Origin: Pseudomonadales bacterium
GTDB taxonomy: Bacteria; Pseudomonadota; Gammaproteobacteria; Pseudomonadales; Pseudohongiellaceae
Length of the DNA: 64,000 bases
Reading direction: 5' to 3'
NCBI GenBank assembly: GCA_024234365.1
Contig: JACKOK010000001.1
Coordinates: forward strand, 1 to 64,000
In this document: positions 27,305 to 35,573 of the stretch, one piece after another
Numbering within the stretch: the first letter of the stretch is position 1
Layout: each line of letters opens with the position of its first letter
Program-made: the position numbers and the translations under genes
The notes under the pieces: model-generated
Databases searched by the model: none
What the model was told of the DNA's origin: nothing
What the model saw: only the letters and a program-made list of their open reading frames with translations

Positions 27305-28123
27305 ATGACAAGAGAAAACGCGGAAGCGCCCGTCAGGGTTGTACAGCTTACGGACACGCATCTGTTTCGTGATCCGGGTGCGGCACTGTTGAAACTCAAC
27401 ACCCAGGACAGTTTCGAGAAGGTGATGGATCTGATCGGTGCGAATGAAACCGCCATCGATCTGGTTCTGGCCACGGGTGATATCGCACAGGACGCCTCCA
27501 GGGAAGCCTATCTGCGCTTCGGCGATGCCATGCGGGCCATCGACGCCCCCTTCTACTGGATCCCCGGCAACCACGACCGCCGCCGGGTGATGGAAAACCT
27601 CGAGCACTATCAGCAGGCATTCCACAACCTGGCCGAAATCGATAACTGGCAGGTGATCATGCTGGACTCCAGCGTGGCGGGGGAAGTGCATGGTCATCTG
27701 GGTGAGCGCGAAATGGCTCATCTTGAAAACAGCCTGGCGGCCGCCACGGCGAACCCCGCCATCGACCATGTTCTTGTCTGCCTGCATCACAACCCGGTGC
27801 CCGGCAGTGCCGGCTGGATGAACGATATCGGTCTGCACAATGACGAGGACTTCCTGTCGGTCATCGATCGCTTCGGGATCGTACGCGCCGTGGTGTACGG
27901 TCATATTCACCAGGAGCTGGATTTTGAACGCAAGGGCATACGTTACTTCTGTACACCCTCCACCTGTATCCAGTTCAGGCCCGATGTCATGGATTTCACA
28001 CTGGATGAGCTCAACCCGGCCTATCGCTGGTTCAACCTGCACAGGGACGGCCGCATCGAAAGCGGTGTGGAACGCGTGACCGGCCATGTCTTTGAAGTGG
28101 ACCACAGCTCCACAGGCTACTGA
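27305..28123 (+). CDS. cpdA: 3',5'-cyclic-AMP phosphodiesterase
   Basis: A cytosolic class III (calcineurin-fold) metallophosphoesterase that hydrolyses cAMP to 5'-AMP. The 272-residue protein has all metal-site blocks in order: QLTDTHLF, LATGDIAQD, PGNHDRR, CLHHNPVP and YGHIHQE. In Pseudomonas, CpdA sets the cAMP level that Vfr and the Chp/pilus system use. This window also carries pilus-control genes, which is suggestive but not proof of linkage. It ends in a one-base overlap (TGATG) with yqiA. Confidence 0.93.
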   Translation: MTRENAEAPVRVVQLTDTHLFRDPGAALLKLNTQDSFEKVMDLIGANETAIDLVLATGDIAQDASREAYLRFGDAMRAIDAPFYWIPGNHDRRRVMENLEHYQQAFHNLAEIDNWQVIMLDSSVAGEVHGHLGEREMAHLENSLAAATANPAIDHVLVCLHHNPVPGSAGWMNDIGLHNDEDFLSVIDRFGIVRAVVYGHIHQELDFERKGIRYFCTPSTCIQFRPDVMDFTLDELNPAYRWFNLHRDGRIESGVERVTGHVFEVDHSSTGY

Positions 28124-28716
28124 TGACGGCAGACGATTTTTATCTTCTCTATCTGCACGGGTTTAACAGCTCCCCTCTCTCCTCCAAGGCACGCAAGACC
28201 TACGATTACTGTGAACGGCTGGGTATGGCGGCGCGCATTGCCGTGCCGGAGCTGCCCCATGTTCCCGCCCAGGCCATGAACGAGATGTGCGACATCATTG
28301 AGGCACAGACCTGCCCGGTAGTGCTGATCGGCAGTTCTCTGGGCGGCTATTACGCCAGCTATCTGGCCGAGAAATATGATCTGCGGGCGGCGCTGATCAA
28401 CCCGGCGGTGAACCCTGCGCGTCTGTGGCACGAGCACCTGGGGGAGAACCGCAACTATTATTCCGGACGCCGCTACACCATCACGCAGGATCACGTTGAG
28501 CAGCTGCGCGCCATTGACACCCCGGTGCTGCGTCATCCGGGGAATTTCCTGTTGCTGGTGCAGACCGGCGATGAAACGCTCGACTACCGCCTGGCGGTGG
28601 ACAAATACAAGGATTCCACGCGTATAATTCAGGACGGCGGCAACCATGGCTTCGTAGGGTACGAAGCGATGTTGCCCACGATTTTTGAATTCCTCGCGCC
28701 ACCTCATCACCACTGA
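28123..28716 (+). CDS. yqiA: YqiA-family alpha/beta-hydrolase esterase
   Basis: A 197-residue cytosolic serine esterase. LYLHGFNSSPLSSKA opens the fold with the oxyanion region. The nucleophile elbow is IGSSLGGYYASYLAE. The catalytic Asp is expected in VQTGDETLDY and the His in GGNHGFVGYE. It sits, as usual, between cpdA and parE. E. coli YqiA prefers short-chain acyl-CoA and esters; the in vivo role is unclear. Confidence 0.92.
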   Translation: MTADDFYLLYLHGFNSSPLSSKARKTYDYCERLGMAARIAVPELPHVPAQAMNEMCDIIEAQTCPVVLIGSSLGGYYASYLAEKYDLRAALINPAVNPARLWHEHLGENRNYYSGRRYTITQDHVEQLRAIDTPVLRHPGNFLLLVQTGDETLDYRLAVDKYKDSTRIIQDGGNHGFVGYEAMLPTIFEFLAPPHHH

Positions 28717-28733
28717 AAGAGACATCCACTTAC

Positions 28734-30647
28734 ATGAGTAACAGCTATAACGCAGATGCCATCGAGGTACTGACGGGCCTGGACCCGGTCAGAAAGCGCC
28801 CCGGCATGTATACGGACACGACACGCCCCAACCATCTCGTTCAGGAAGTGATCGACAACAGCGTGGACGAGGCGCTGGCCGGGCACGCGAAGACCATCAC
28901 GGTCACCATGGAGCGTGACGGCATGATCGAGGTCACGGACGATGGTCGCGGCATGCCCGTGGACGTGCACCCGGAGGAGAAGGTCAGCGGTGTTGAACTG
29001 ATCCTCACGCGCCTGCACGCGGGTGGCAAGTTTTCCAACAAGAACTATCAGTTCTCCGGGGGCTTGCACGGGGTGGGTGTCTCCGTGGTCAATGCCCTGT
29101 CCAAACATCTTGAGGTAATCGTGCGTCGTAACGGCACGGTCTACCAGATGAAATTCCGCGATGGCAATAAAGTGTCAGAGCTGACACCCATCGGGACGGC
29201 GCCGAAGCGCATGTCGGGAACCACGGTGCGCTTCCTGCCGGATGAAAAGTATTTTGATTCCAGCAAGGTTTCCCTGTCGCGTCTCAAGCATGTGTTGCGG
29301 GCGAAGGCTGTGCTGTGTTCCGGCCTGCGCGTGGTGTTCATCGATAACACTACGGATGCCGACAGAAGCCAGAGCGAGGAGTGGCTGTTTGAAGACGGGC
29401 TCACCGATTACCTGACCCAATCCACACAGGGCTGGCCGGTACTGCCGGAGGCTCCCTTTGTCGGCAGCATGCAGGGCAATGACGAGGCGGTGGAATGGGC
29501 CGTGCAGTGGTTGCCCGAGGGCGGGGACATCGTTGCCGAGAGCTATGTCAACCTGATCCCGACCGCGCAGGGCGGCACCCATGTGAACGGTCTGCGTACC
29601 GGTCTGCTGGATGCGCTGCGCGAATTCTGCGAATTCCGCAATCTGCTGCCGCGTGGCATCAAGCTGTCTCCCGAAGATGTGTGGGATCGCTGCTGCTATG
29701 TGCTCTCGGCCAAGGTGGTGGAGCCGCAGTTCTCCGGGCAGACCAAGGAGCGTTTGTCCTCTCGCCAGTGCGCCGTGTTTATCTCGGGCGTGGTGAAGGA
29801 TGCCTTCAGCCTGTGGCTGAACCAGCATACGGCAGAGGCGGAGGCGATTGCGGAGCTGTGCATCAACAATGCTCAGAGCCGCCTCAAGGCCAGCAAGCGG
29901 GTGGAGCGTAAAAAAGTGACGACCGGCCCCGCCTTGCCGGGCAAGCTGGCCGACTGCACAACGCAGGATGTCATGGCCGGTGAGCTGTTCCTGGTGGAAG
30001 GGGATTCGGCCGGCGGTTCCGCCAAGCAGGCGCGTGACCGCGAGACGCAGGCGATCATGCCCTTGCGTGGCAAAATTCTGAACACCTGGGAAGTGGATTC
30101 CAGCGAGATTCTCGCCTCCCAGGAAGTGCACGATATCGCCGTGGCACTGGGCGTGGATCCGGGCTCCAGCAATCTGGAGGGGCTGCGCTACGGCAAGGTG
30201 TGTATCCTCGCCGATGCGGACTCGGATGGTCTTCACATCGCCACACTGCTCTGCGCCTTGTTTGTGAAACACTTCCGGCCTCTGGTGCGCGCCGGTCACG
30301 TCTATGTGGCCATGCCGCCCCTGTACCGTATCGACATCGGCAAGGATGTTTATTACGCGCTCGACGAGCAGGACAAAGACGGCATTCTGGATCGACTGGT
30401 TGCGGAAAAGAAAACCGCAAAGCCCAATGTGCAGCGCTTCAAGGGCCTGGGTGAGATGAACCCCCTGCAACTGCGCGAAACCACCATGAACCGCGACACC
30501 CGCCGCCTGGTGCAACTGACACTGGACGACGAGCACGAGGCGAAGCAGACCGACGAGACGCTGGACATGCTGCTGGCCAAGAAGCGTTCGCAGGACCGCA
30601 AGGAATGGCTGGAGGAATACGGCAATCAGGCGGATCTGGCGGAATGA
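28734..30647 (+). CDS. parE: DNA topoisomerase IV subunit B
   Basis: ATPase subunit of the type IIA topoisomerase that decatenates daughter chromosomes. The 637-residue protein shows the GHKL ATPase (EVIDNSVDEALAG, DDGRGMPV, GGLHGVGVSVVNAL), the transducer Lys region (TAQGGTHVNG), and the TOPRIM domain with EGDSAGGSA, MPLRGKILN and ADADSDGLHI. Its partner parC (38805) is normally close by. Here they are separated by about 8.1 kb of restriction-modification genes. Confidence 0.97.
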   Translation: MSNSYNADAIEVLTGLDPVRKRPGMYTDTTRPNHLVQEVIDNSVDEALAGHAKTITVTMERDGMIEVTDDGRGMPVDVHPEEKVSGVELILTRLHAGGKFSNKNYQFSGGLHGVGVSVVNALSKHLEVIVRRNGTVYQMKFRDGNKVSELTPIGTAPKRMSGTTVRFLPDEKYFDSSKVSLSRLKHVLRAKAVLCSGLRVVFIDNTTDADRSQSEEWLFEDGLTDYLTQSTQGWPVLPEAPFVGSMQGNDEAVEWAVQWLPEGGDIVAESYVNLIPTAQGGTHVNGLRTGLLDALREFCEFRNLLPRGIKLSPEDVWDRCCYVLSAKVVEPQFSGQTKERLSSRQCAVFISGVVKDAFSLWLNQHTAEAEAIAELCINNAQSRLKASKRVERKKVTTGPALPGKLADCTTQDVMAGELFLVEGDSAGGSAKQARDRETQAIMPLRGKILNTWEVDSSEILASQEVHDIAVALGVDPGSSNLEGLRYGKVCILADADSDGLHIATLLCALFVKHFRPLVRAGHVYVAMPPLYRIDIGKDVYYALDEQDKDGILDRLVAEKKTAKPNVQRFKGLGEMNPLQLRETTMNRDTRRLVQLTLDDEHEAKQTDETLDMLLAKKRSQDRKEWLEEYGNQADLAE

Positions 30648-30661
30648 GAATTGCCCTCATT

Positions 30662-30681
30662 CTTGGGAAAATTCTTCCAAG
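30662..30681. promoter_or_regulatory. Imperfect palindrome between parE and hsdM
   Basis: CTTGGGAAAATTCTTCCAAG is a 20-base dyad centred on AATT (16 of 20 positions symmetrical). It sits 14 bases after the parE stop and about 60 before hsdM. It is a candidate operator for the hsd operon or a remnant of the insertion junction. Confidence 0.3.
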
Positions 30682-30743
30682 AGGTAAATTCCGGATAAGC
30701 TGCAGGGCGGATTGACTAGAATAATTCAAGGATTTAACAGGGC

Positions 30744-33137
30744 ATGGATCACAGCGTACACAACAAACTTGTCTCATTTATCTGGAACATCGCCGACGAC
30801 TGCCTGCGCGATGTGTATGTGCGCGGCAAATACCGCGATATTATTCTGCCCATGGTAGTGTTGCGCCGTCTCGACACGCTGCTGATACCTTCAAAAGAAA
30901 TTGTTTTAAAAGAAGTTGAAGAACAAAAACGAGATGGCTTTACCGAGCTGGATGATGAGGCTCTCAAAGAAGCCTCCGGCTACGTGTTTTACAACGTCTC
31001 CAAATGGACACTCACCAGCCTGCACAACACCGCCACCAACAATCGCCAGATTCTGCTGGCCAACTTTGATGAATACCTCAATGGCTTCAGCGCCAACGTG
31101 CAGGAAATCATCGACCGCTTTGATCTGAAAAGCAAAATTCAGCACATGGCCAATAAAGACGTGCTGCTGGGGGTGGTGGAAAAGTTTGTCTCCCCCAAAA
31201 TCAACTTGACCCCGCTGGATGCGGTAGATCCGGATGGCTACAAACTGCCCGCGCTTTCCAACCTGGGCATGGGCTATGTGTTTGAAGAACTCATCCGAAA
31301 ATTCAACGAAGAAAACAACGAAGAGGCCGGAGAGCACTTCACCCCAAGGGAAGTGATCGAGCTGATGACCCACCTGGTGTTCGATCCGATCAAAGACAAT
31401 ATTCCCTTAACGCTGACTGTGTATGACCCGGCTTGCGGCAGCGGAGGAATGCTCACCGAATCGCAAAATTTTATTGAAGAAAAGTATCCGGCAAAGAACA
31501 GGGATATTTACCTATACGGCAAGGAAATCAACGACGAAACCTACGCCATCTGCAAATCCGACATGATGATCAAGGGCAACAACCCCGAGAACATCAAGGT
31601 TGGCTCTACCCTCTCCACCGATGGATTCGCTTCCCTGCGTTTCGACTTTATGCTCTCCAATCCGCCCTATGGCAAAAGCTGGGCATCGGAACAAAAATAC
31701 ATCAAAGATGGCAGTGATGTGATTGATCCGCGCTTCAAGGTCAAACTCAAAGACTATTGGGGCAATATCGAGGAGTGTGACGCCACACCGCGCTCCAGCG
31801 ATGGCCAGCTGCTGTTCCTGATGGAAATGGTCAGCAAAATGAAAGACCCAGCCACAGGCACCAACGGCAGTCGAATTGCGTCGGTCCATAATGGTTCCAG
31901 CCTGTTTACCGGTGATGCCGGTGGCGGTGAGAGCAATATCCGCCGCTACATTATCGAAAACGACATGCTCGATGCCATTGTGCAGTTGCCCAACAACCTG
32001 TTCTACAACACCGGCATTACCACCTATATCTGGCTGCTCAATAACAACAAGCCTGGGTCCCGTAGGGGTAAGGTGCAGTTGATTGATGCCAGCCTGCTGT
32101 ATCGAAAACTGCGCAAAAACCTGGGTAATAAAAACTGCGAGTTTGCTCCGGAGCATATCGAGCAGATCACCCGCACTTATCTGAATGGTGCCAGCGTGCA
32201 GCGAAAGCTGGATAAAAACGGTGATCCTGAAGGCATTGCCAGCCAGGTATTCCGCAATGCGGATTTTGGCTATTACAAAGTGAGCATCGAACGGCCCGAC
32301 CGTCGCAAAGCTCAATTCAGCGCAGATCGCATCGCCAGCCTGCGTTTTGACAAGCAGTTAAGCGAAGTGATGGAGCACCTGTATGCTGAACATGGCGACA
32401 AGCTTTACGAAAAGAGCTTTTTAAAGTCCATCGAGAAAAGCGTCCTTGCCTGGTGTGAAGACAACGACATCAGCCTGAACGCCAAGGCAAAAACCAAGCT
32501 GCTGGATGTGAAGCGCTGGCTAGCCCTAAAAGCGGTTTACGAGACGGCACAGGCGCTTATGGCTGCGATTGACCAGAGCGAGTTCGATGACTTCAATCTG
32601 TTTAAAGATCAGGTGGATGCAGAGCTGAAGGCGCTTAAGGTCAAACTCTCTGCCACTGAAAAGAACGCCATCCTGAATGCAGTGAGTTGGTACGATGAAT
32701 CCGCCGCTAAAGTGATTAAGAAAGTCGTAAAACTCAGCGGTGACAAGCTGGATGAACTGCTGGAGCGCTATGGATGCAACCAAGCGCAACTACCGGATTT
32801 TGGGTTTTACCCAACTAATAAGAAGAACGAATACATTACCTATGAAGCCAATAGCGATTTGCGCGACAGTGAATCAGTTTCGTTGTTAAAGGACGATGAA
32901 CCACAAAGCATTCATCAGTACTTTCTGGATGAAGTAAAACCCCATGTAGAGGAAGCCTGGATCAACCTGGATTCCGTCAAAATCGGCTACGAGATCAGCT
33001 TTAATAAATATTTCTATCGCCATAAGCCGCTGCGCTCATTGGAGGATGTTGCAAAAGACATTATCAATCTTGAACAAAAGGCAGAGGGTTTGATTGCGCA
33101 GATTCTGGGTGTGGATGTTGAGCAGGTGCAGGGGTGA
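30744..33137 (+). CDS. hsdM: Type I restriction-modification system methyltransferase subunit M
   Basis: Adenine-N6 DNA methyltransferase subunit, which assembles with HsdS for modification and with HsdR for restriction. The 797-residue protein has an N-terminal HsdM helical domain (about 5-150). The SAM-binding motif DPACGSGGM starts at D228. The catalytic motif NPPYGKSW starts at N306. The long C-terminal region beyond about residue 520 includes charged helices (KAKTKLLDVKRWLALKAVY) and makes it longer than EcoKI-type HsdM (about 530). Base composition is visibly more AT-rich than parE. It overlaps hsdS by a few bases at the 3' end. The catalytic motifs are intact. Confidence 0.94.
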   Translation: MDHSVHNKLVSFIWNIADDCLRDVYVRGKYRDIILPMVVLRRLDTLLIPSKEIVLKEVEEQKRDGFTELDDEALKEASGYVFYNVSKWTLTSLHNTATNNRQILLANFDEYLNGFSANVQEIIDRFDLKSKIQHMANKDVLLGVVEKFVSPKINLTPLDAVDPDGYKLPALSNLGMGYVFEELIRKFNEENNEEAGEHFTPREVIELMTHLVFDPIKDNIPLTLTVYDPACGSGGMLTESQNFIEEKYPAKNRDIYLYGKEINDETYAICKSDMMIKGNNPENIKVGSTLSTDGFASLRFDFMLSNPPYGKSWASEQKYIKDGSDVIDPRFKVKLKDYWGNIEECDATPRSSDGQLLFLMEMVSKMKDPATGTNGSRIASVHNGSSLFTGDAGGGESNIRRYIIENDMLDAIVQLPNNLFYNTGITTYIWLLNNNKPGSRRGKVQLIDASLLYRKLRKNLGNKNCEFAPEHIEQITRTYLNGASVQRKLDKNGDPEGIASQVFRNADFGYYKVSIERPDRRKAQFSADRIASLRFDKQLSEVMEHLYAEHGDKLYEKSFLKSIEKSVLAWCEDNDISLNAKAKTKLLDVKRWLALKAVYETAQALMAAIDQSEFDDFNLFKDQVDAELKALKVKLSATEKNAILNAVSWYDESAAKVIKKVVKLSGDKLDELLERYGCNQAQLPDFGFYPTNKKNEYITYEANSDLRDSESVSLLKDDEPQSIHQYFLDEVKPHVEEAWINLDSVKIGYEISFNKYFYRHKPLRSLEDVAKDIINLEQKAEGLIAQILGVDVEQVQG

Positions 33138-33139
33138 TT

Positions 33140-34438
33140 ATGGAAGCCTCTATCAAAATGCCAAAGTACGAAGCCTATAGAGACTCTGGGGTTGATTGGT
33201 TAGGAGATATTCCCGCGTCATGGAGCTTGTTGGCTAATAAGCACATCTTTCGTTTGAAGAAAAATCAGGTTGGAAAGCGTTCGAACGAGTATGATTTGCT
33301 GTCGCTTACCCTAAAAGGCGTAATTAAACGCGATATGGAAAATCCGGAAGGGAAGTTTCCGGCGGAGTTCGATACTTATCAAGAAGTACAGTGTGGCGAT
33401 TTCGTTTTCTGTCTGTTCGACGTGGAAGAAACGCCCAGAACTGTTGGGTTGTCACCTTTTAATGGGATGATTACTGGTGCCTATACCGTTTTCGAGCCAA
33501 ATGACAATTTTGATAATAGGTTTTTATACTATTTTTATCTGAATCTTGATGCAAAAAAGAGGCTTAAGCCGCTTTATCGTGGCTTGAGAAATACAATTCC
33601 TAAAGATTCATTCCTGAGTTTTAAGACGTTTGTTCCTCCTCGTGAGCAACAAACTCTAATCGCCAACTTCCTCGACAAAAAAACCACCCAAATCGACGAA
33701 GCCATTGCCATCAAAGAGCAGCAGATTGCCCTGCTGAAAGAGCGCAAGCAAATCATCATCCAAAAAGCCGTCACCCAAGGGCTTGATCCCAATGTGCCCA
33801 CGAAAGATTCCGGCGTGGATTGGATTGGGAAGATACCGGCACATTGGGAAGTCAGGAGAAGCAAGTTTCTTTTTGCTCAGCGAAAGGAGCGAGCGTGGAA
33901 GGATGATGTTCAGCTATCAGCTACACAGGCTTATGGCGTGATTCCACAAGATCAATACGAAGAGTTAACCGGTAAGCGTGTAGTGAAAATACAATTTCAC
34001 TTGGATAAGAGAAAGCATGTTGAGAAAGATGACTTGTAATCAGTGAGAAGCTTCAATGGCTTAGAGCGGGCTTGGGCTAGGGGCTGTATTCGATCATCCT
34101 ATGTGGTTCTTAGGGCTTTAGAGGCAATCGATCCCGCATTCTATGGGTATCTTTTAAAGCTTTCTGCCTACATTGCAGCGTTGCAACAAACAGCAAGTTT
34201 CATTCGAGATGGACAAGATTTAAATTTTGACAACTTCTCGCAGGTCGATCTATTCATTCCTCCAATTGATGAGCAGTGTGAAATCGCTAAGTATATTAGC
34301 ACTTTCATGGATTCTTCAGATGAAGGTATCGTGCTGTTACAACGCCAAATCGAAAAACTAAAAGAATACAAAACCACCCTGATCAACAGCGCTGTGACCG
34401 GCAAAATCAAAGTCACGCCGGGAATGGCACAAGGCTAG
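33140..34438 (+). pseudogene. hsdS: Type I restriction specificity subunit, interrupted by an in-frame TAA
   Basis: HsdS reads DNA through two target-recognition domains (TRDs). TRD1 begins after YRDSGVDWLGDIPASWSL. The central conserved helix contains LLKERKQIIIQKAVTQG. The second half opens with the matching repeat DSGVDWIGKIPAHWEV. At 34037-34039 a TAA interrupts the frame right after HVEKDDL. The same frame continues with RSFNGLERAWARGCIRSSY and ends with the distal helix LQRQIEKLKEYKTTLINSAVTGKIKV. Homologues are expected to read roughly DDFVISMRSF.GGLERAW across this site, so a few nearby small deletions best explain it. The alternatives are two half-proteins that reassociate, or sequencing error. 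The start is the ATG at 33140 after AGGGG. Confidence 0.85.
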
Positions 34439-34447
34439 GAGCCGCCT

Positions 34448-35437
34448 ATGAGCTATCAGCCTCCCTACACCATCACCCCAACCATCCTGAAACAGGTGGC
34501 ACAGATCAGTGAGGCTATTGGCCGTTTAAGCGCTCAACGGGATATTGCCAATACCTTGCATCTGCGCCGTGCCAATCGCATCCGCACCATTCAAGGCTCG
34601 CTGGCCATTGAGGGGAATACTTTAAGCGAATCTCAAATTACCGCCATTCTGGAAGGCAAACGGATCATTGCGCCACCGAAAGAGGTACAGGAAGTGCGCA
34701 ATGCGCTGCAGGCTTACGACCGGCTTGCTCAGTGGCGCCCTACCCGCGAAGCGGACTTGCTGACGGCCCACAGCGTGCTGATGAAAGGGTTGATTGATGA
34801 AGCGGGCCACTACCGCCATGGTGGTGTCGGGGTGATGTCGGGGAGTCAGGTGGTACATATGGCACCGGGTGCCAACCAGGTGCCCCGGTTGATGGGCAAC
34901 CTGTTTGACTGGCTGGCAACTTCCGGTGCGCCACCGCTGATTACCAGTTGTGTGTTTCACTACGAGTTTGAGTTTGTCCACCCCTTCAGTGACGGTAACG
35001 GTCGTATGGGCCGCCTGTGGCAGACCCTGATACTCAGCCAATGGCAGCCCATGTTTGTGGATATTCCGGTGGAGAGCCTGATCTTTCAGCATCAGGCCGC
35101 TTATTATCAGGCGCTACGGGACAGCACCAGGCAAACCGATAGTGCCCCCTTTATCGAATTTATGCTGGCAACCATCAGTGAAGCGTTACAGGAAGCGTTG
35201 AGCAGGGATGAAAAAGTGCGGGTAGAAATGCGGGCAGAAACGCGGGTAAAAACCCCCGAACAGATTCTGGCGCTACTGCGCCGGCAACCAGAGCTGACAC
35301 TGGCCGAAGTTGCCGTACATCTGGGCCGGGCAACCAGCACCATTGAACGCGCTGTAGCCAAACTCAAGCAACAGAATAAACTCGCCTATCACGGTCCGAA
35401 AAAGGGCGGCCATTGGCAGGTGCAGGAGGAGTTATGA
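34448..35437 (+). CDS. Fic-domain protein with N-terminal inhibitory motif and C-terminal helix-turn-helix
   Basis: A 329-residue Fic protein; most characterised members AMPylate target proteins using ATP. The catalytic motif HPFSDGNGRMGR is at residues 178-189, with H178 as base. The autoinhibitory helix motif S-xxx-E-G is at 51-56 (SLAIEG), placing it in the self-inhibited N-terminal class. The C-terminal region (about 265-329, EQILALLRRQPELTLAEVAVHLG...STIERAVAKLK) is a winged helix, suggesting DNA binding or autoregulation. It sits 9 bases after hsdS and before hsdR, a common placement in type I R-M operons. Whether it acts as a toxin, defence effector or regulator of the R-M complex is not settled. 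Confidence 0.93.
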   Translation: MSYQPPYTITPTILKQVAQISEAIGRLSAQRDIANTLHLRRANRIRTIQGSLAIEGNTLSESQITAILEGKRIIAPPKEVQEVRNALQAYDRLAQWRPTREADLLTAHSVLMKGLIDEAGHYRHGGVGVMSGSQVVHMAPGANQVPRLMGNLFDWLATSGAPPLITSCVFHYEFEFVHPFSDGNGRMGRLWQTLILSQWQPMFVDIPVESLIFQHQAAYYQALRDSTRQTDSAPFIEFMLATISEALQEALSRDEKVRVEMRAETRVKTPEQILALLRRQPELTLAEVAVHLGRATSTIERAVAKLKQQNKLAYHGPKKGGHWQVQEEL

Positions 35438-35573
35438 GAATTTGCTTGACCGTTGCTTGACTCTGAGGGCTGTTTTGCAGGTGTTATGAATTTAGTCTGT
35501 TGTTTTTAGTAGAAAAATAGATTCTTTGCTGCTTGATCAACTAAGGCGATTGATAAAATAAACAGGACGTAAG

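Noticed and set aside
34043..34438. Separate gene downstream of hsdS
   Set aside because: It is the in-frame continuation of the second HsdS half and lacks its own good start or ribosome site; annotated as part of the interrupted hsdS.
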